Of a stretch of DNA of 64,000 bases, positions 1 through 10,862 are shown one piece after another (the stretch's first letter is position 1; each line of letters begins with the position of its first letter). Below the pieces are notes generated by a model. The model did no database searches. It saw nothing but the letters and a program-made list of their open reading frames with translations, and was not told the origin of the DNA. The position numbers were made by a program, and so were the translations under genes. Source of the DNA: Rhabdophis nuchalis (taxonomy: Eukaryota; Chordata; Lepidosauria; Squamata; Natricidae); NCBI GenBank assembly GCA_039707465.1, contig CM077645.1, forward strand, positions 143,531,503 through 143,595,502, read 5' to 3'.

Positions 1-170
1 CAAAAGCAATTGCCATTTGTTGTCTTTTTAGTCATAATTAGTGGAAAGCACAGTGATTTTAAGAGTTTGAATCAAGTTAAGATTTGAGTCTACGCCCCAC
101 CTATTACGTTCATCTCAGGTGGAGTAGAAACCAGAATCAACCTCCTTGGGATAGGGAGCAGTGCTTAAAT

Positions 171-295
171 CAATGTTTCCCAAACTTAATAACTTTAAGA
201 TGTGTGGACTTCAACTCTCAGAAATGCTTGCTGACTTTAGAATTCTGGAAGTTGAAGTCCATATATTTTAAAGTTGCCAAATTGAAAAAACACTT
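171..295. mobile_element. palindromic hAT-like MITE
   Basis: The element is nearly self-complementary, with the cccaaac/agtccacat-type arms seen in the copies at 924, 4341 and 19018. It is flanked by gcttaaat and gtttaaat, a 7/8 match for an 8-bp target duplication. Confidence 0.6.
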
Positions 296-325
296 GTTTA
301 AATTATCCTTAGATATGCATATGAG

Positions 326-430
326 CTATGGTGGTGCAGTGGTTAGAGTGTAGTACTGCAGGCTACTTCTGCTGCCTGCAGGCTTCCTGAAATTTGGCAA
401 TTCAAATCTCACCAGGCTGAGAGAAGAGGA
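326..430 (+). mobile_element. tRNA-derived SINE, 5' part
   Basis: The sequence ggtggtgcagtggttagagt is the tRNA-related head of the SINE whose fuller copy is at 18749-18985. The match stops at about 430, where a purine-rich repeat begins. The missing 3' part of the same SINE type appears at 1376-1511. Confidence 0.6.
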
Positions 431-640
431 GAGAATGAAAGGAAGACGAGGGAAAGAAGAAAGAGGTAAGGAGAGTAGGATGGAAGGGAGAGAAAGAGAA
501 GGAGAGAGGGTAGGAAGGGAAAGAAGAAAAGTAGTAGGAGAAAGGAAGAAGAAAGGGGAAGGAGAGGAGGAAGGAAGGAAGTAGAGACAGGAGGAAGGGA
601 GAAAAGAAAGGGAAAACAAGGTGGTGTTGCAATAGGAGGA
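415..640 (+). repeat. polypurine (GGAAGA-rich) low-complexity tract
   Basis: About 220 bp of almost pure A/G on the + strand, with irregular ggaagg/gagaag units. The long open frames on the other strand are products of this composition and are not genes. Confidence 0.9.
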
Positions 641-681
641 AGGGATGGTAAATAAAGCATCCCAAACTGTATATTATAACC

Positions 682-907
682 CAGGGGTAGTCAACCTTTT
701 TATACTTACCACCCACTTTTGTATCCCTGTTAGTAGTAAAATTTTCTAACCGCCCACCAGTTCCACAGTAATGGTGATATATAAAGTAGGGAAGTCAATT
801 AAATTAAAAAAAGGAAAGTGCTTCAGTATCGGACAAAACCCCTACCGCCCACCATGAAAGCTGGAACACCCACTAGTGGGCGGTAAGGACCAGGCTGACT
901 ACCACTA
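682..907. mobile_element. hAT-like MITE with perfect 8-bp target duplication
   Basis: Inverted ends caggggtagtcaacc and ggctgactaccacta are flanked on both sides by ttataacc (674-681 and 908-915). The next MITE's target duplication begins at the very next base. Confidence 0.75.
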
Positions 908-923
908 TTATAACCTATTAAAT

Positions 924-1011
924 CAGAGGTTCCCAAACAAGCATAGCTGGCTGGAGAATTCTGGGAATTGAAGTCCACAAGTCTTAAAGTTACCAAGTTT
1001 GGGAACCTCTG
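924..1011. mobile_element. palindromic hAT-like MITE with perfect 8-bp target duplication
   Basis: Ends cagaggttcccaaac and gtttgggaacctctg are exact inverted repeats. Both sides carry tattaaat (916-923 and 1012-1019). The interior has the shared ctggctggagaattctggga core. Confidence 0.85.
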
Positions 1012-1033
1012 TATTAAATGAAATAATAAATGT

Positions 1034-1274
1034 ACAGTAATCCCTCGTTTTTCGCGGTTAATGGGGACCGGAACCTTCCGCGGAAACTGAAAAACCACGA
1101 AGTAGGATTCTGTATATCTATACCGGAAACTTGAGTTGGTGGACATCGTTTAAAGCAAGCACTAGGGGGCGCTTGCCTCCTACCAATGCATTTTTTTTCT
1201 ATTCTGTATTTTTGAAAAACCCACAACACACTGAAGCCGCGGAACATGAAGCCGCGAAAAACGAGGGATTACTG
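1034..1274. mobile_element. mariner/Tigger-like MITE
   Basis: Terminal inverted repeats of about 23 bp, starting cagtaatccctcg and ending cgagggattactg, are flanked by TA on both sides. The size of about 240 bp and absence of a transposase ORF indicate a non-autonomous element. Confidence 0.8.
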
Positions 1275-1375
1275 TATACGAATGATAAATGTAAAGAAGA
1301 ATAACAATCATGTGAATGTATACTTAAAATGGTATGTAAGAGAATTTAAAAAATTAAAAAATCTTTGGAAATAAA

Positions 1376-1511
1376 AGCTCAAAGTTGACCCAGCCTTCCA
1401 GCCTTCCGAGGTGGGTAAAATGAGGGGCAATATGCTAACTGCATACACCACTTAGAGAGGGCTTTAAGCACTGTAAAGTAGTATGTAAGTCTAAGTGCTA
1501 TTGCTATAAAA
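1376..1511 (+). mobile_element. tRNA-derived SINE, 3' part
   Basis: Contains gttgacccagccttccagcc, the accacttagagagggct block and the gtgctattgctat end found in the full copy at 18749-18985. The head is missing here and may be the piece at 326-430. Confidence 0.65.
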
Positions 1512-1582
1512 ACATATGGGGTTTTTAAATATGTTTTCTCAATCACAATTGAATTCAGGAGTGGCCAAACATAGATTTACAG

Positions 1583-2019
1583 CTGGGGTGGCCTTCAAAA
1601 ATTTTAGCTACAGATTCTCTGCCCGGTTGCTGAGTGGGCATGGCCATGGTGGGTGTGTCAACCTCCTGCACCACGGCGGGGGGGATTTTCACCCTCTCAA
1701 GTCTCCGGAGGTTTTCCTTGAGCCTCCAGGAGGGCAAAAACGGCCTCACCTGGGCTCCAGAGCCTCCCTGGAGGCCAGAAATAGGCCCATTTCTGGCCTT
1801 TCAGAGCCTCTGGGAGGCCCATTTTTCCCTCTCCCTGAGCCTCCATGCAAGTCCTGCACTTACTTGGCATCCAAAATGGGCAACATGGAGACTCCTGGGA
1901 GGGACAGGGCTGGGTGGGTGGGGCCAGTCAGGAGTGGAATTTGGGGGTTCACCAAAACACGCAGAATCTTCCCTAGAGGATCGCCCAATCCTGGGTGAAC
2001 CCGGAGTAGCCCACCCCTG
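1583..2019. mobile_element. GC-rich hAT-like MITE (about 440 bp)
   Basis: Inverted ends ctggggtggccttcaaaa and agcccacccctg are flanked by atttacag and acttacaa (6 of 8 match). A second copy is at 52788-53237. Two overlapping open frames here are part of the element and are not genes. Confidence 0.65.
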
Positions 2020-2029
2020 ACTTACAATG

Positions 2030-4340
2030 TTCCTGAAAAGGTTTGGTATAATCTGGGAGTTTAAGTGCTCGAGGTATTTAGGGAAAGAGACTTCAACATC
2101 AAGCTGATCCTGTGGTCAGTTCAGATAATTTAGGCATTTCCCTAAGCCAGCCCAGAGGAACAGGTAGACGTGAGCTCTAAGCTAAACCAACAGCTGGCCC
2201 TTCAATGAGTCATAAAATGCACTGATATAAATTCCCAGCACCTCAGCCAGAGAGCAGAAAAGGAAAGAGACTCTGCCTCTTTTCTTGAAAGGAAGGTGTT
2301 CTCCACTGTGGCTGGTTAGCAACAGAATTGCCAGATGTTCATACTGTATATTTTCATTTTCCTTTAATTTGGGTATGCAGTCAGAGGCAACCCAGGAGTC
2401 CATGGCATCATAACAACCATAGACCTGACCTGGATTATCGAAAGCCTGGCTCAGAGAAATAGTTACACATTAGACCTGCTTTTATACCAGGGTAGTGACC
2501 GTGATATCTGGAGTTAGGTGATATTAGCTATTAATCCTTTGTCATGGTCAGATCACTATCTGTCAACTTTGAAGTCCTCTGTAGTCTTTCCTCACTGCAA
2601 TAATGTTTCACTGGGAATATGGGGATATTTTTAAGGCTGTGGTGCAAGGTTCTTTTGAGGCCATAGCTGTTCTCGCCCCCCAGCATCCAGCAGAACCAGC
2701 AACAGATTTGGACAGTGAGGAGGTTGGGAGGAACATGAGCCAGTTCTGGAATCTGCGGAAGGCTCTGATGAGGGCTCTGTGTTGGAGGTAGAGAGGGGGC
2801 CAGAGCTGTAAGCCAGTTATCAGCTGCCTTCAGAGTCAGACATCAGTGAGGCAGATGAACAGCTGGAGCCTGTTCCCAGTGTGTACATGCACAGAGTTGT
2901 CAGATGAAGGGAACAGCTAAAGAACAGGGGTCGACTTGGGAGTAAGGCCACAGTGGATGATGAATGGCCCCTCCCAGAGGAAATAAAAGAGGAGTGAAAG
3001 GAGAGTAGAATTTGCAGGAGACAATTAGTTCACTTAATTGGTTCGTGACTCTCCAGACTCCTTGCCAGGTTTTGCAGATAACGGCCTGTCAGCTCTCCAA
3101 GCCAGATAAGGTCTATGACTACAAATCCTCCCTTGAAAGATTTTGCTGGATATGAATGAGCAGAATTCACAGTAAATTAATAAAAGGGGATTTTGTCGGG
3201 GCAAGGAGTCTGCTTCATGCTCTCGGGAAGCCTGGCTCAGAACAATAGCCACTGCCTGGAAAGACAGCACAATGATGGTCAGAGGTTGGATTGTGCCTGA
3301 ATGGACTCTTTCATCTCCCCTTGGTTCTCTGCGGAACAATGAGAGGTAAAATGACAGAAGAGAACCTTCGAGCATTGGAGGAAGAAGATGAACCAAATAT
3401 GATTAGATAAAGGTAAAATCTTATTCAGGTTTACTGTGAGGTAATCAGAAAACATGGTTCCTTTTCTGCTCTTATCTCATCTGCAGATAATCAGCAGGCA
3501 GCCCTATTTAAGATTGTCCAATTCTTCCTGGGAAAGGAGGGACTACCAGTCATCTGCAAAGTCATCTATTGCATAAAGTTCTTTGTATCCATTTAGAGCT
3601 AGTGTATGCAGCTTCTTTGGAGTTGATTGAGGCATGGTCTGGCTTGGATAGCTGAGAATAGCTCAAACCTGTGAGTCTCAAGGAAGTGAACAGACTCTTT
3701 GGATCTGTGGATACAATTACAGTCATGTCCCCCCAAGCTGGTCAAAGTAACCCAGAAGACCACATGGTTAGATCCAGGCAGTGGTAAATCCCTCCTTGAG
3801 AGAGCTTGTGCTGCATCATAAAAAAACAATACTCCATCCCATTCCTTAAGAAACCATTGCTATATCCCACAGTGATGGACAATTTTTGGTCAGTCTCTAC
3901 CAGTCCCACTAGACAGATTAGACCAGAAAATCAATGTTACAGGAAGGTTAAAACTATTTCAATTGAGACTGGCTATGATTACAAATCTTGAAAATCTACC
4001 CTTCCTCTTTATCATTCAGTGAATTAGGAGGGTATGTGCCTGAGTTTTTTTCTAAAAGATATTCTGGACTAAAAATGTTTAACTTAACCCTAGCACTAAC
4101 CCTAATCCTTTTTAGCTAGGTAACAGCTTCTGCATATCACTGTTAACATAATCTTTCTAAGTCTATACAGAGACTAAAACTTTCCATTTTTATGGAAGAT
4201 GGTTGAGAAGATGGTTAGTACTCAAGGATACTAGTAGAAATATTGTAGGTATTTGGACTCTTTTCAACTGAATTTCAGACTGGGATACAGAACTAGGATT
4301 GTTTAGACTGCCCTCTGGTAGAATCAAGATGAAGCTAGAG
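2030..4340. other. intronic stretch, mostly unrecognised; probable old repeat at about 2660-3260
   Basis: No exon, RNA gene or TE with clear ends is seen. Between about 2660 and 3260 the sequence resembles an interspersed repeat with an aataaaag signal followed by a conserved-looking tail, perhaps a decayed LTR, but I cannot define its ends. A short telomere-like run (taaccctagcactaaccct) occurs near 4086. Confidence 0.35.
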
Positions 4341-4475
4341 CAGGGGTCCCCAACCTTTGCAACTTTAAGTCTGAAGGACTTCAGCTCCCAGAATTCTCCA
4401 ACCAGCTTTGCTGGCTGGAGAATTCTGGGAGCTGAAGTCCTTCAGACTTAAAGTTGCAAAGGTTGGAGAACCCTG
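4341..4475. mobile_element. near-perfect palindromic hAT-like MITE
   Basis: The element is almost fully self-complementary. The arms run from caggggtccccaacc through ctggagaattctggg to the mirrored end. Perfect 8-bp target duplications agctagag lie at 4333-4340 and 4476-4483. Confidence 0.9.
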
Positions 4476-4929
4476 AGCTAGAGTATCCCTCTTGGCCCTC
4501 CTTGACCTTAGCAGTCTTAAGATTCTTCTGAACCTCTACATGGGAAATACAAAGCTAAATAACTAATCTGCTGTTACTGATTATTATGATCTCTACACCT
4601 TGTGTGTCTTAAGGAAATTAGCAAGACTTTACATCAGAGTTCCTTCTATATTAATAGCAAATCTATTCTCCTGTCAACAGCTCCAAGCATTAGATTTTGC
4701 CCATTTTCTACTGGAGGTCCTCTTGATGTGGTCTGTCTGTTGAACAGCTCCACATTTTTCATATCCTTTGCCGCTGAATGTTTTTACATGCTATTTAAAA
4801 GTGGATATTTATATTCTTTCTTTCCCTGTCCTTTTTTTTTTTTTTGTTTGTTTTTTAATTTTTACAATATATCACCCGGTGCTGTACAAAACAAAAGGAA
4901 GAGTTGGTTTCAAGTGTCGTCTATTGTCT

Positions 4930-5958
4930 TTAAAATCTCCAAAATCCACGTTCTCTCGGTACAGGCGTCGAGACATCCAAAGTTCCAAGTGCATAGTCCA
5001 CAAATGGCTTCCAAGTCTTCCAAAAAATATCATTTTTATAAACCCCCTCTCTAAATTTAATATCACACGTCATTTTATCGTTTAAGGCTAATTTCCACAT
5101 TTCACAATACCATTCTTCTATTTTAATATTTACCTCTATTTTCCAATATCTTGCTATTACAATTCTACCTATTATAATCATAATTCTAATCAGTTCTTTC
5201 TCATATTTTGTTAACTCTGGTTCATCAATTATCAATAACAGTATAGTTTCCGGTCTCAATATTATTATTCTTTTCATCATTTTACACATCGTTGTTTCCA
5301 ATTGCTGCCAAAACTTTTTAATTTTCACACATTTATACCACATATGTTCGTAAGTTCCCAATTCCATATTACATCTCCAACATTTATCACTCATTTTTTT
5401 ATCTATCTGTGATAATCTTAAAGGGGTCCAATACCATTTCCAAACAACCTTAAAATTATGTTCTTTAATCCTTATAGATAAAGTCTTCATAATCCGACTC
5501 TTCCAATTCTCATTCCAATCCAAATCCAATATTTTAATCTTTAAATCTTCTTCCCAATTCCTTTTCATTACCATTTGTGGATTTCCATCAAAATTTATAA
5601 TCTTGTATATCTTACTGACAAGTCCTTTTAACCCAACTTCATCCTTAATAATTTGAGATACTAAAATTTCAAATTTAGTTTTACTTCTATCTATGTTACA
5701 TATTCCCCTTACCTTCATATTCCATTTTTCTACCTGTATTTTTTCAAACCAATTTAACTCCAGTTTTTGAATTATTTTTTTCTTCCTACTTTCAGTTCCT
5801 GAAGCTTTTAACCAATCTACTATATTTCCTATATTTTCATCCTCAATTACTTTGTTCCGACTTGAATTAGTTTTAATCGGCCAACTTTCAATTGTCTTTC
5901 CCAAAAACGTTATATCCGGAATCAATTTTTTAACAAATTTATTCCAAGTTTTGCTCAA
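4930..5958 (-). CDS. L1 ORF2 C-terminal domain (separated by a frameshift)
   Basis: This 342-residue frame continues ORF2 in another phase. It carries the cysteine-rich motif CWRCNMELGTYEHMWYKC, the CCHC-like knuckle typical of L1 ORF2 C-termini, followed by a helical segment. The first Met at 5958 is only the first ATG after the shift; the frame is a continuation of the preceding ORF. The stop is about 90 bp before the A-rich tail. Confidence 0.85.
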   Translation of the reverse strand: MSKTWNKFVKKLIPDITFLGKTIESWPIKTNSSRNKVIEDENIGNIVDWLKASGTESRKKKIIQKLELNWFEKIQVEKWNMKVRGICNIDRSKTKFEILVSQIIKDEVGLKGLVSKIYKIINFDGNPQMVMKRNWEEDLKIKILDLDWNENWKSRIMKTLSIRIKEHNFKVVWKWYWTPLRLSQIDKKMSDKCWRCNMELGTYEHMWYKCVKIKKFWQQLETTMCKMMKRIIILRPETILLLIIDEPELTKYEKELIRIMIIIGRIVIARYWKIEVNIKIEEWYCEMWKLALNDKMTCDIKFREGVYKNDIFWKTWKPFVDYALGTLDVSTPVPRERGFWRF

Positions 5959-5977
5959 CCCCTTTAACCAATAACTA

Positions 5978-8716
5978 TTAATTACCTTTTTTTGTTTTTG
6001 CTCTATCTAGGAACCATGCAGACCCAAATCTCTTAATATCTTTTAACTCCAAATCTCTCCAATGACCATCCCCACCTTTAAGTATTTTTATCACAGTTCT
6101 AATATTATACGCCCGATAATAATTAAGTAGATTGGGAATTCCCAATCCACCCTCTTTTTGATTTTGATACCACAGTTTCTTCATTAATCTTGGTCTTTTC
6201 CCACCATTACAAAATTTATCCAATTTCTTCTGATATTCTTCTATATCTTTCTCTGTCAAATTTAATGGTAGCATCTCAAATAAAAAATTAAACTTTGGTA
6301 ACAACATCATTTTACACATTGCAATTCTACCAAACCAAGACAACTTTATCTCTTTATATTTATCTATCTTTTTCTCTACTTCCTTCAACATCACCTCATA
6401 ATTAATTTTTTTTAATTCTCTAACTTTAAATGAGAGTGTTATCCCCAAATATTTCAGTGTGTTCTTAACTCTTATCCCAAATTGTTCTTGCATACTCTCC
6501 CACTCCTTACCATCTTTATTTATTAATAATTCAGATTTTGACCAATTTACCTTTAAACCTGTCATTTCTTCAAATTCTATCAAATGTTTATTTATCCTCT
6601 TTAAATCTTTCTCTATATCCTTCAAAATAATCAAAGTGTCATCCGCATATAAATTTATCTTATATCCCTTGTAACCTTCCAACTCTTCATCTACTTCTAT
6701 CAATTTAATTAAGACCTCCATAACTAACAAAAATAATGTTGGAGACAAGGGACACCCTTGTCTCGTACCTGCTTCCAATTTAATCTCTTCCGTCATTGTT
6801 CCGTTCACCTTTACCTTTGCACTGCTTTTTTGATATAATTTTGAAATAACATGTATAAATTTATTACCAAAGCCTAATGCCTCGATAATTACTTTTATAG
6901 TATCCCATTGTACAGAATCAAAAGCTTTAAAAATATCTAACGATATTATACCTAATTCATCTCCATTATTCTCTGCTACATCTATAATATTCAATACTCT
7001 TCTAATTATATCACTCATATATCTACCTTTAACAAACCCTACTTGATTATAACTTATATATTTGTCTATAAAACTGTTTAATCTATTACTTATAATTGCT
7101 GTAAATATTTTAGCATCTTGGTTGATTAAAGAAATAGGTCGATAGGACTCGATCCTCTCAAGATCTTTATCCGGTTTAGGAATTAAAGATATTACTGTCT
7201 TATTCCATGACATCGGGACTTCTCCTCCATGTAGAATACCATTATATAATTTTTGCAGTTTTGGTATTATTAGTTCTTTAAAATCTTTATAGAATTCAGC
7301 AGGTAATCCATCTTCTCCTGGGGTCTTCCCTAATTTTAACTCTTGTATTATTTCGTTGATTTCCTCCTGTGTTATATCTCTTTCCATCAACTCTTTGTAT
7401 GTTTGATCTATTTTCATACCATGTTTCCCAAGATGATTCTTCAATTTTTCTAAATCAATTGATTTCTTTAAATATAATTTTTGAAAAAAATTCCTGGCTA
7501 CTTCACATTTATCCAATCTCTTATAACACCTTATACCTTTTTCATCTATCAGAGAACCAATTTCTCTCTTTTGAGTTTTATTTTTCGCCATCTTTGCCAA
7601 TATCCTAGAATTTTTATTACTAAATTCAAAAAAATCCCTATTCAAATATCTTAAATTTTTTTTAACCAATTCAATATCTTCTTCTATCAATTTAGTTTTT
7701 AGTAAGGTCAATTCCTCCAAACAATTTTTATCCTTCGTAAGTGAGAATTGGTTCTCCAATATCTTAATTTGTCTTGTATCCTGATCAATTTTAGCTTTGT
7801 ATTCTCTATATTTCCTACTTGACAATTTAATACTTTCTCCTCTAAATATTGCTTTCATGGTATCCCAAACAATTTCAAATTTAATCTCTCCGTTATCATT
7901 CAATTCCCAACTTTCCTTCCATTTTTTGAATATCCATATTTTATCCTCCTCCCTTTTGTACAATTTTTCATCATATCTCCAACCTCTTTCCTTTTTCTCA
8001 AAATTAAAATCTATTTCCATCATAACTTCCGCATGATCAGAATCCTTAAAGATTCCCACATCTATTCTATCTACTTTATTCAACAAATCTTTAGAAACGA
8101 AAATATAATCAATCCTTGAATATGTATTATGTACTTTAGAACAAAAGGTATACACCCTTTCAGAGCCTTTCAACTCTCTCCAGACATCTACCACACTATT
8201 TTGAAACATCCATTTATTTAAAATTTCCCCTTTATTTGTTTGACTAAAGCGGGTAGGATTATTACTATCAATTCTATCTCTAATTAAGTTAAAATCTCCC
8301 GCCACAATTACTTTCCCTTCACTTTCTATTTCCAAAATCTTAGTAATTTTGTCCAAAAATCCCTTTTGTTTTTCATTCGGTAGATATAAATTAACCAATG
8401 TCACTTTTTGCTCGTTAATATTCCCTATAATTATTAAATATCTGCCTTCCTCATCTCTAATTACTTGTTTTTTTTCAAAGTATACCCTATTTGATATCAA
8501 TATCGCAACTCCTCTAGCTTTGGAAGTCCCAAAAGATTTTTCATAAATTTGCATACCTTTAATATTCATTCTATTAACATCCTCAGATTTTTGATGAGTT
8601 TCCTGCAAGAATAATATATCTGGAGAGTCCCTTTTAAATTTAAGTTCCAACCTTTTCCTTTTTATATGATTTCCTGTACCCTTCACATTCCATGTCATTA
8701 TTTTTATAAACCGCAT
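5978..8716 (-). CDS. L1 ORF2: endonuclease and reverse transcriptase, frameshifted at its 3' end
   Basis: The 912-residue frame begins with an apurinic/apyrimidinic-type endonuclease domain (about residues 1-235) that nicks target DNA. It starts MTWNVKG and contains FLQETH, AGDFN and SRIDYIFVS, ending near the conserved SDH. The reverse transcriptase domain follows (about 460-760), with YRPISLINQDAKIF, the QGCPLSP motif and the catalytic YADD at residue 690. These motifs and the separate C-terminal frame are those of the L1 clade. The frame ends at 5978, next to a T-rich run where a small indel shifts the reading frame into the C-terminal ORF. No other stop is seen, so the copy is young. It needs target-primed reverse transcription to move and cannot act alone with the frameshift. 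Confidence 0.9.
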   Translation of the reverse strand: MRFIKIMTWNVKGTGNHIKRKRLELKFKRDSPDILFLQETHQKSEDVNRMNIKGMQIYEKSFGTSKARGVAILISNRVYFEKKQVIRDEEGRYLIIIGNINEQKVTLVNLYLPNEKQKGFLDKITKILEIESEGKVIVAGDFNLIRDRIDSNNPTRFSQTNKGEILNKWMFQNSVVDVWRELKGSERVYTFCSKVHNTYSRIDYIFVSKDLLNKVDRIDVGIFKDSDHAEVMMEIDFNFEKKERGWRYDEKLYKREEDKIWIFKKWKESWELNDNGEIKFEIVWDTMKAIFRGESIKLSSRKYREYKAKIDQDTRQIKILENQFSLTKDKNCLEELTLLKTKLIEEDIELVKKNLRYLNRDFFEFSNKNSRILAKMAKNKTQKREIGSLIDEKGIRCYKRLDKCEVARNFFQKLYLKKSIDLEKLKNHLGKHGMKIDQTYKELMERDITQEEINEIIQELKLGKTPGEDGLPAEFYKDFKELIIPKLQKLYNGILHGGEVPMSWNKTVISLIPKPDKDLERIESYRPISLINQDAKIFTAIISNRLNSFIDKYISYNQVGFVKGRYMSDIIRRVLNIIDVAENNGDELGIISLDIFKAFDSVQWDTIKVIIEALGFGNKFIHVISKLYQKSSAKVKVNGTMTEEIKLEAGTRQGCPLSPTLFLLVMEVLIKLIEVDEELEGYKGYKINLYADDTLIILKDIEKDLKRINKHLIEFEEMTGLKVNWSKSELLINKDGKEWESMQEQFGIRVKNTLKYLGITLSFKVRELKKINYEVMLKEVEKKIDKYKEIKLSWFGRIAMCKMMLLPKFNFLFEMLPLNLTEKDIEEYQKKLDKFCNGGKRPRLMKKLWYQNQKEGGLGIPNLLNYYRAYNIRTVIKILKGGDGHWRDLELKDIKRFGSAWFLDRAKTKKGN

Positions 8717-9004
8717 TTAAGCGGTAACTGTTTTATTTCTGACCCCTCCTCTTCCTTTATGTGCACACCCAACACCAAACGAAAAAAACGTACAGAAACA
8801 TAAAACTCCACAGACAATATATAACAAACAACATACACATAATACTCAAATATCAGACACAACAACCACAACAAATAACGAGCAATCTTCATCCCCCACA
8901 TCCTCAATCAGATATCGCCTCTATATAAAGAGTGTGGGGGAGTGGGACATGCCGATGGTCGGGTCACCTCTTCGGGCTGTTCTTTAAATTCCACTGTCCT
9001 TTTT

Positions 9005-10488
9005 AAATAGTTTGATTTTATCAATCTCTTGTGACATTAGTCAAGTGTCTCAACACTAAAGGCCCAGGAGATAGCCAAACAGTATTTCCTTTTAGCTTTT
9101 TTACCTGCTTTTGCTTACACACTAAGGAAAAGGAGGTGTCTTGCTCACAGAACAAATTTTGATTGGGAGCCACCCAGAACTTTGTTATAAGATGGGTGAC
9201 TATATAAATATTTTAAATACATAAACTATTTGCTGAACAACTCAACTGTTCCAAAAAAGATTCACTCTAATGAGAAGCAGGAAGGATGGAGAGGTTGGGG
9301 GCTTTAATTAGTTTCTTTTGCAGCATTATGGTGCTTTAGTGCATAATTTGTAACAAAAATTAAAATGACATGTTACAATGTGCGCTGTTTTATCATCACT
9401 CCTGCCCTAAGGTGTTCATCTGCCTATTCATGAGCTACTTAGTGGCTGCATTTGTATTTTTTTTAATATACTTATCAAATGGCTTTGTAGAAAACAAAAC
9501 AAAAAATCCCTAGAATTATATACAAGTAAAAGCAAGAAATTGTAAAATCCAACTAAGGGCATAGGATGAGGTTATTGTGGGCAAGATTAATATGCAAATG
9601 GGTCTTCCTTTGTGGACCTTGAGATTCAGTCACATTACTAGACATCTTCTAAATTCAATAAAAGGAGCAGTGTTTACTCCTTGTTTTTCAACTTTTTTTT
9701 CTATCAATACATGTGAACTCTGGAAAAGCAAACAAAGCGCCTATTCAGTCTTCTGTTGCTAATTACTATTCCACAAGCTTTTTAATAAGCCACAAATAAA
9801 TTTTATATTTATTCAACTATTTTTTCCAAGGGAACGGTGGTGGGCATGTTATTAATTGCATTGTTCTTGTTTTCATAAAAGATAATGGTACTTTATTTTG
9901 CTGATCTATGTTTTCGCCTCCCAGATTATCAAAGTGTACTTAGAACTAATTAATTACTGTACAATGTATTAATTCATTAACTGCCTTTAACATTTTATCA
10001 TGTATTACCAACTCGCAGCTGTGTGCGAGTGCATAAAGATGTCCCAAACAATTGTATTTACCTTATCTTGTGTTTTTTAAAATAATGTCCACATTATAAT
10101 TTCATCCTTTCTCCTTAACTTAACTACGGTATATTCTGTGAAATAAATTCACTGCCGCGTTGTTATTTTTGTACTTTAGATTTAATCTTGGATAACTAGG
10201 AAATACTGATTAGGAGTGTGATATTACAATGCAAAGAAGCGTCAAATTTGGCATCAAATATGTGCACCACATAGCAGCTTTGTTTTTTTAATGACTTATT
10301 TCATGTGTGTATTTTAATAATTCACTAGGTGGTTGCGGTTTGGAGTGATGGGGAAAGGAAAAGGACAGTAACGTGGAAAATTTTAGTGCTTTTTGCTAGC
10401 CCCAGCTTGGTTTTCCTTCACCATCAAGGCCACTGCAGATCAAGAACTGTATGCTTTTCCAAATCCAAGCTATGGTGTGCTTGGATTC
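9005..10488. other. intronic sequence without recognised elements
   Basis: AT-rich unique-looking sequence, with no exon, palindromic element or LINE/SINE signature. Lack of repeats over 1.5 kb in an otherwise repeat-dense window would fit conserved noncoding sequence, which I cannot test here. Confidence 0.4.
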
Positions 10489-10626
10489 CACATCTCTTGA
10501 GGTAGCTAAATACCATAGAAGGAACTTTGAAGTCTGTTTTAAATGGCAGGTAAAGGGTACTTTACCTGCCATTTAAAACAGACTTCAAAGTTCCTTCTAT
10601 GGTATTTAGCTACCTCCAGAGATGTG
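10489..10626. repeat. 67-bp-armed palindrome with 4-bp loop
   Basis: 10489-10555 is the reverse complement of 10560-10626, with one mismatch seen (10498/10617) and ggta between. It has no hAT-like or TA-flanked ends, so it is not one of the MITE families in this window. Confidence 0.95.
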
Positions 10627-10862
10627 ATAACTCATAATTAGATAAAAGTCTTTCTGACTCATGTCATATTGCTGAAAACTTCCCTACCTTCCCATTGTGC
10701 TATTCCCTTAAAGTCAAACAAAGACAATTTAACCTTTTTTACCTTCCTATATTTTAAACCTGTATCATTTTACTTTAATTAAGATAGGTGTGTGTGAGGG
10801 GCTTGGGGATATGTGCATTTATTCATGCATGTTTGTTTAACTTTATTCGTATATATTTTACT

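Larger units (their letters stand above)
4837..8993 (-). mobile_element. L1-clade LINE, 5'-truncated, nearly intact ORF2
   Basis: About 4.15 kb on the - strand. The A-rich 3' tail is at the left (T-run at 4831-4845), and ORF2 is split into two frames at 8716-5978 and 5958-4930. A shared ctgtccttttt at 4826-4836 and 8994-9004 is the likely target duplication, so the 5' end is just upstream of ORF2 and ORF1 is absent. Codons are strongly A/T-rich, unlike the GC-rich L2 copies in the same window. Confidence 0.9.

Noticed and set aside
326..716. Three long overlapping - strand frames, Ser/Leu/Pro/Phe-rich
   Set aside because: They are translations of the polypurine tract and shift freely between frames; composition alone explains them.
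1516..2020. Two open frames of 128 and 160 codons
   Set aside because: They lie in a GC-rich MITE also present at 52788-53237, with no conserved reading frame between copies.
4080..4115. Interstitial telomeric repeat (taaccc-like)
   Set aside because: Only about three imperfect units, so chance or a short relic.
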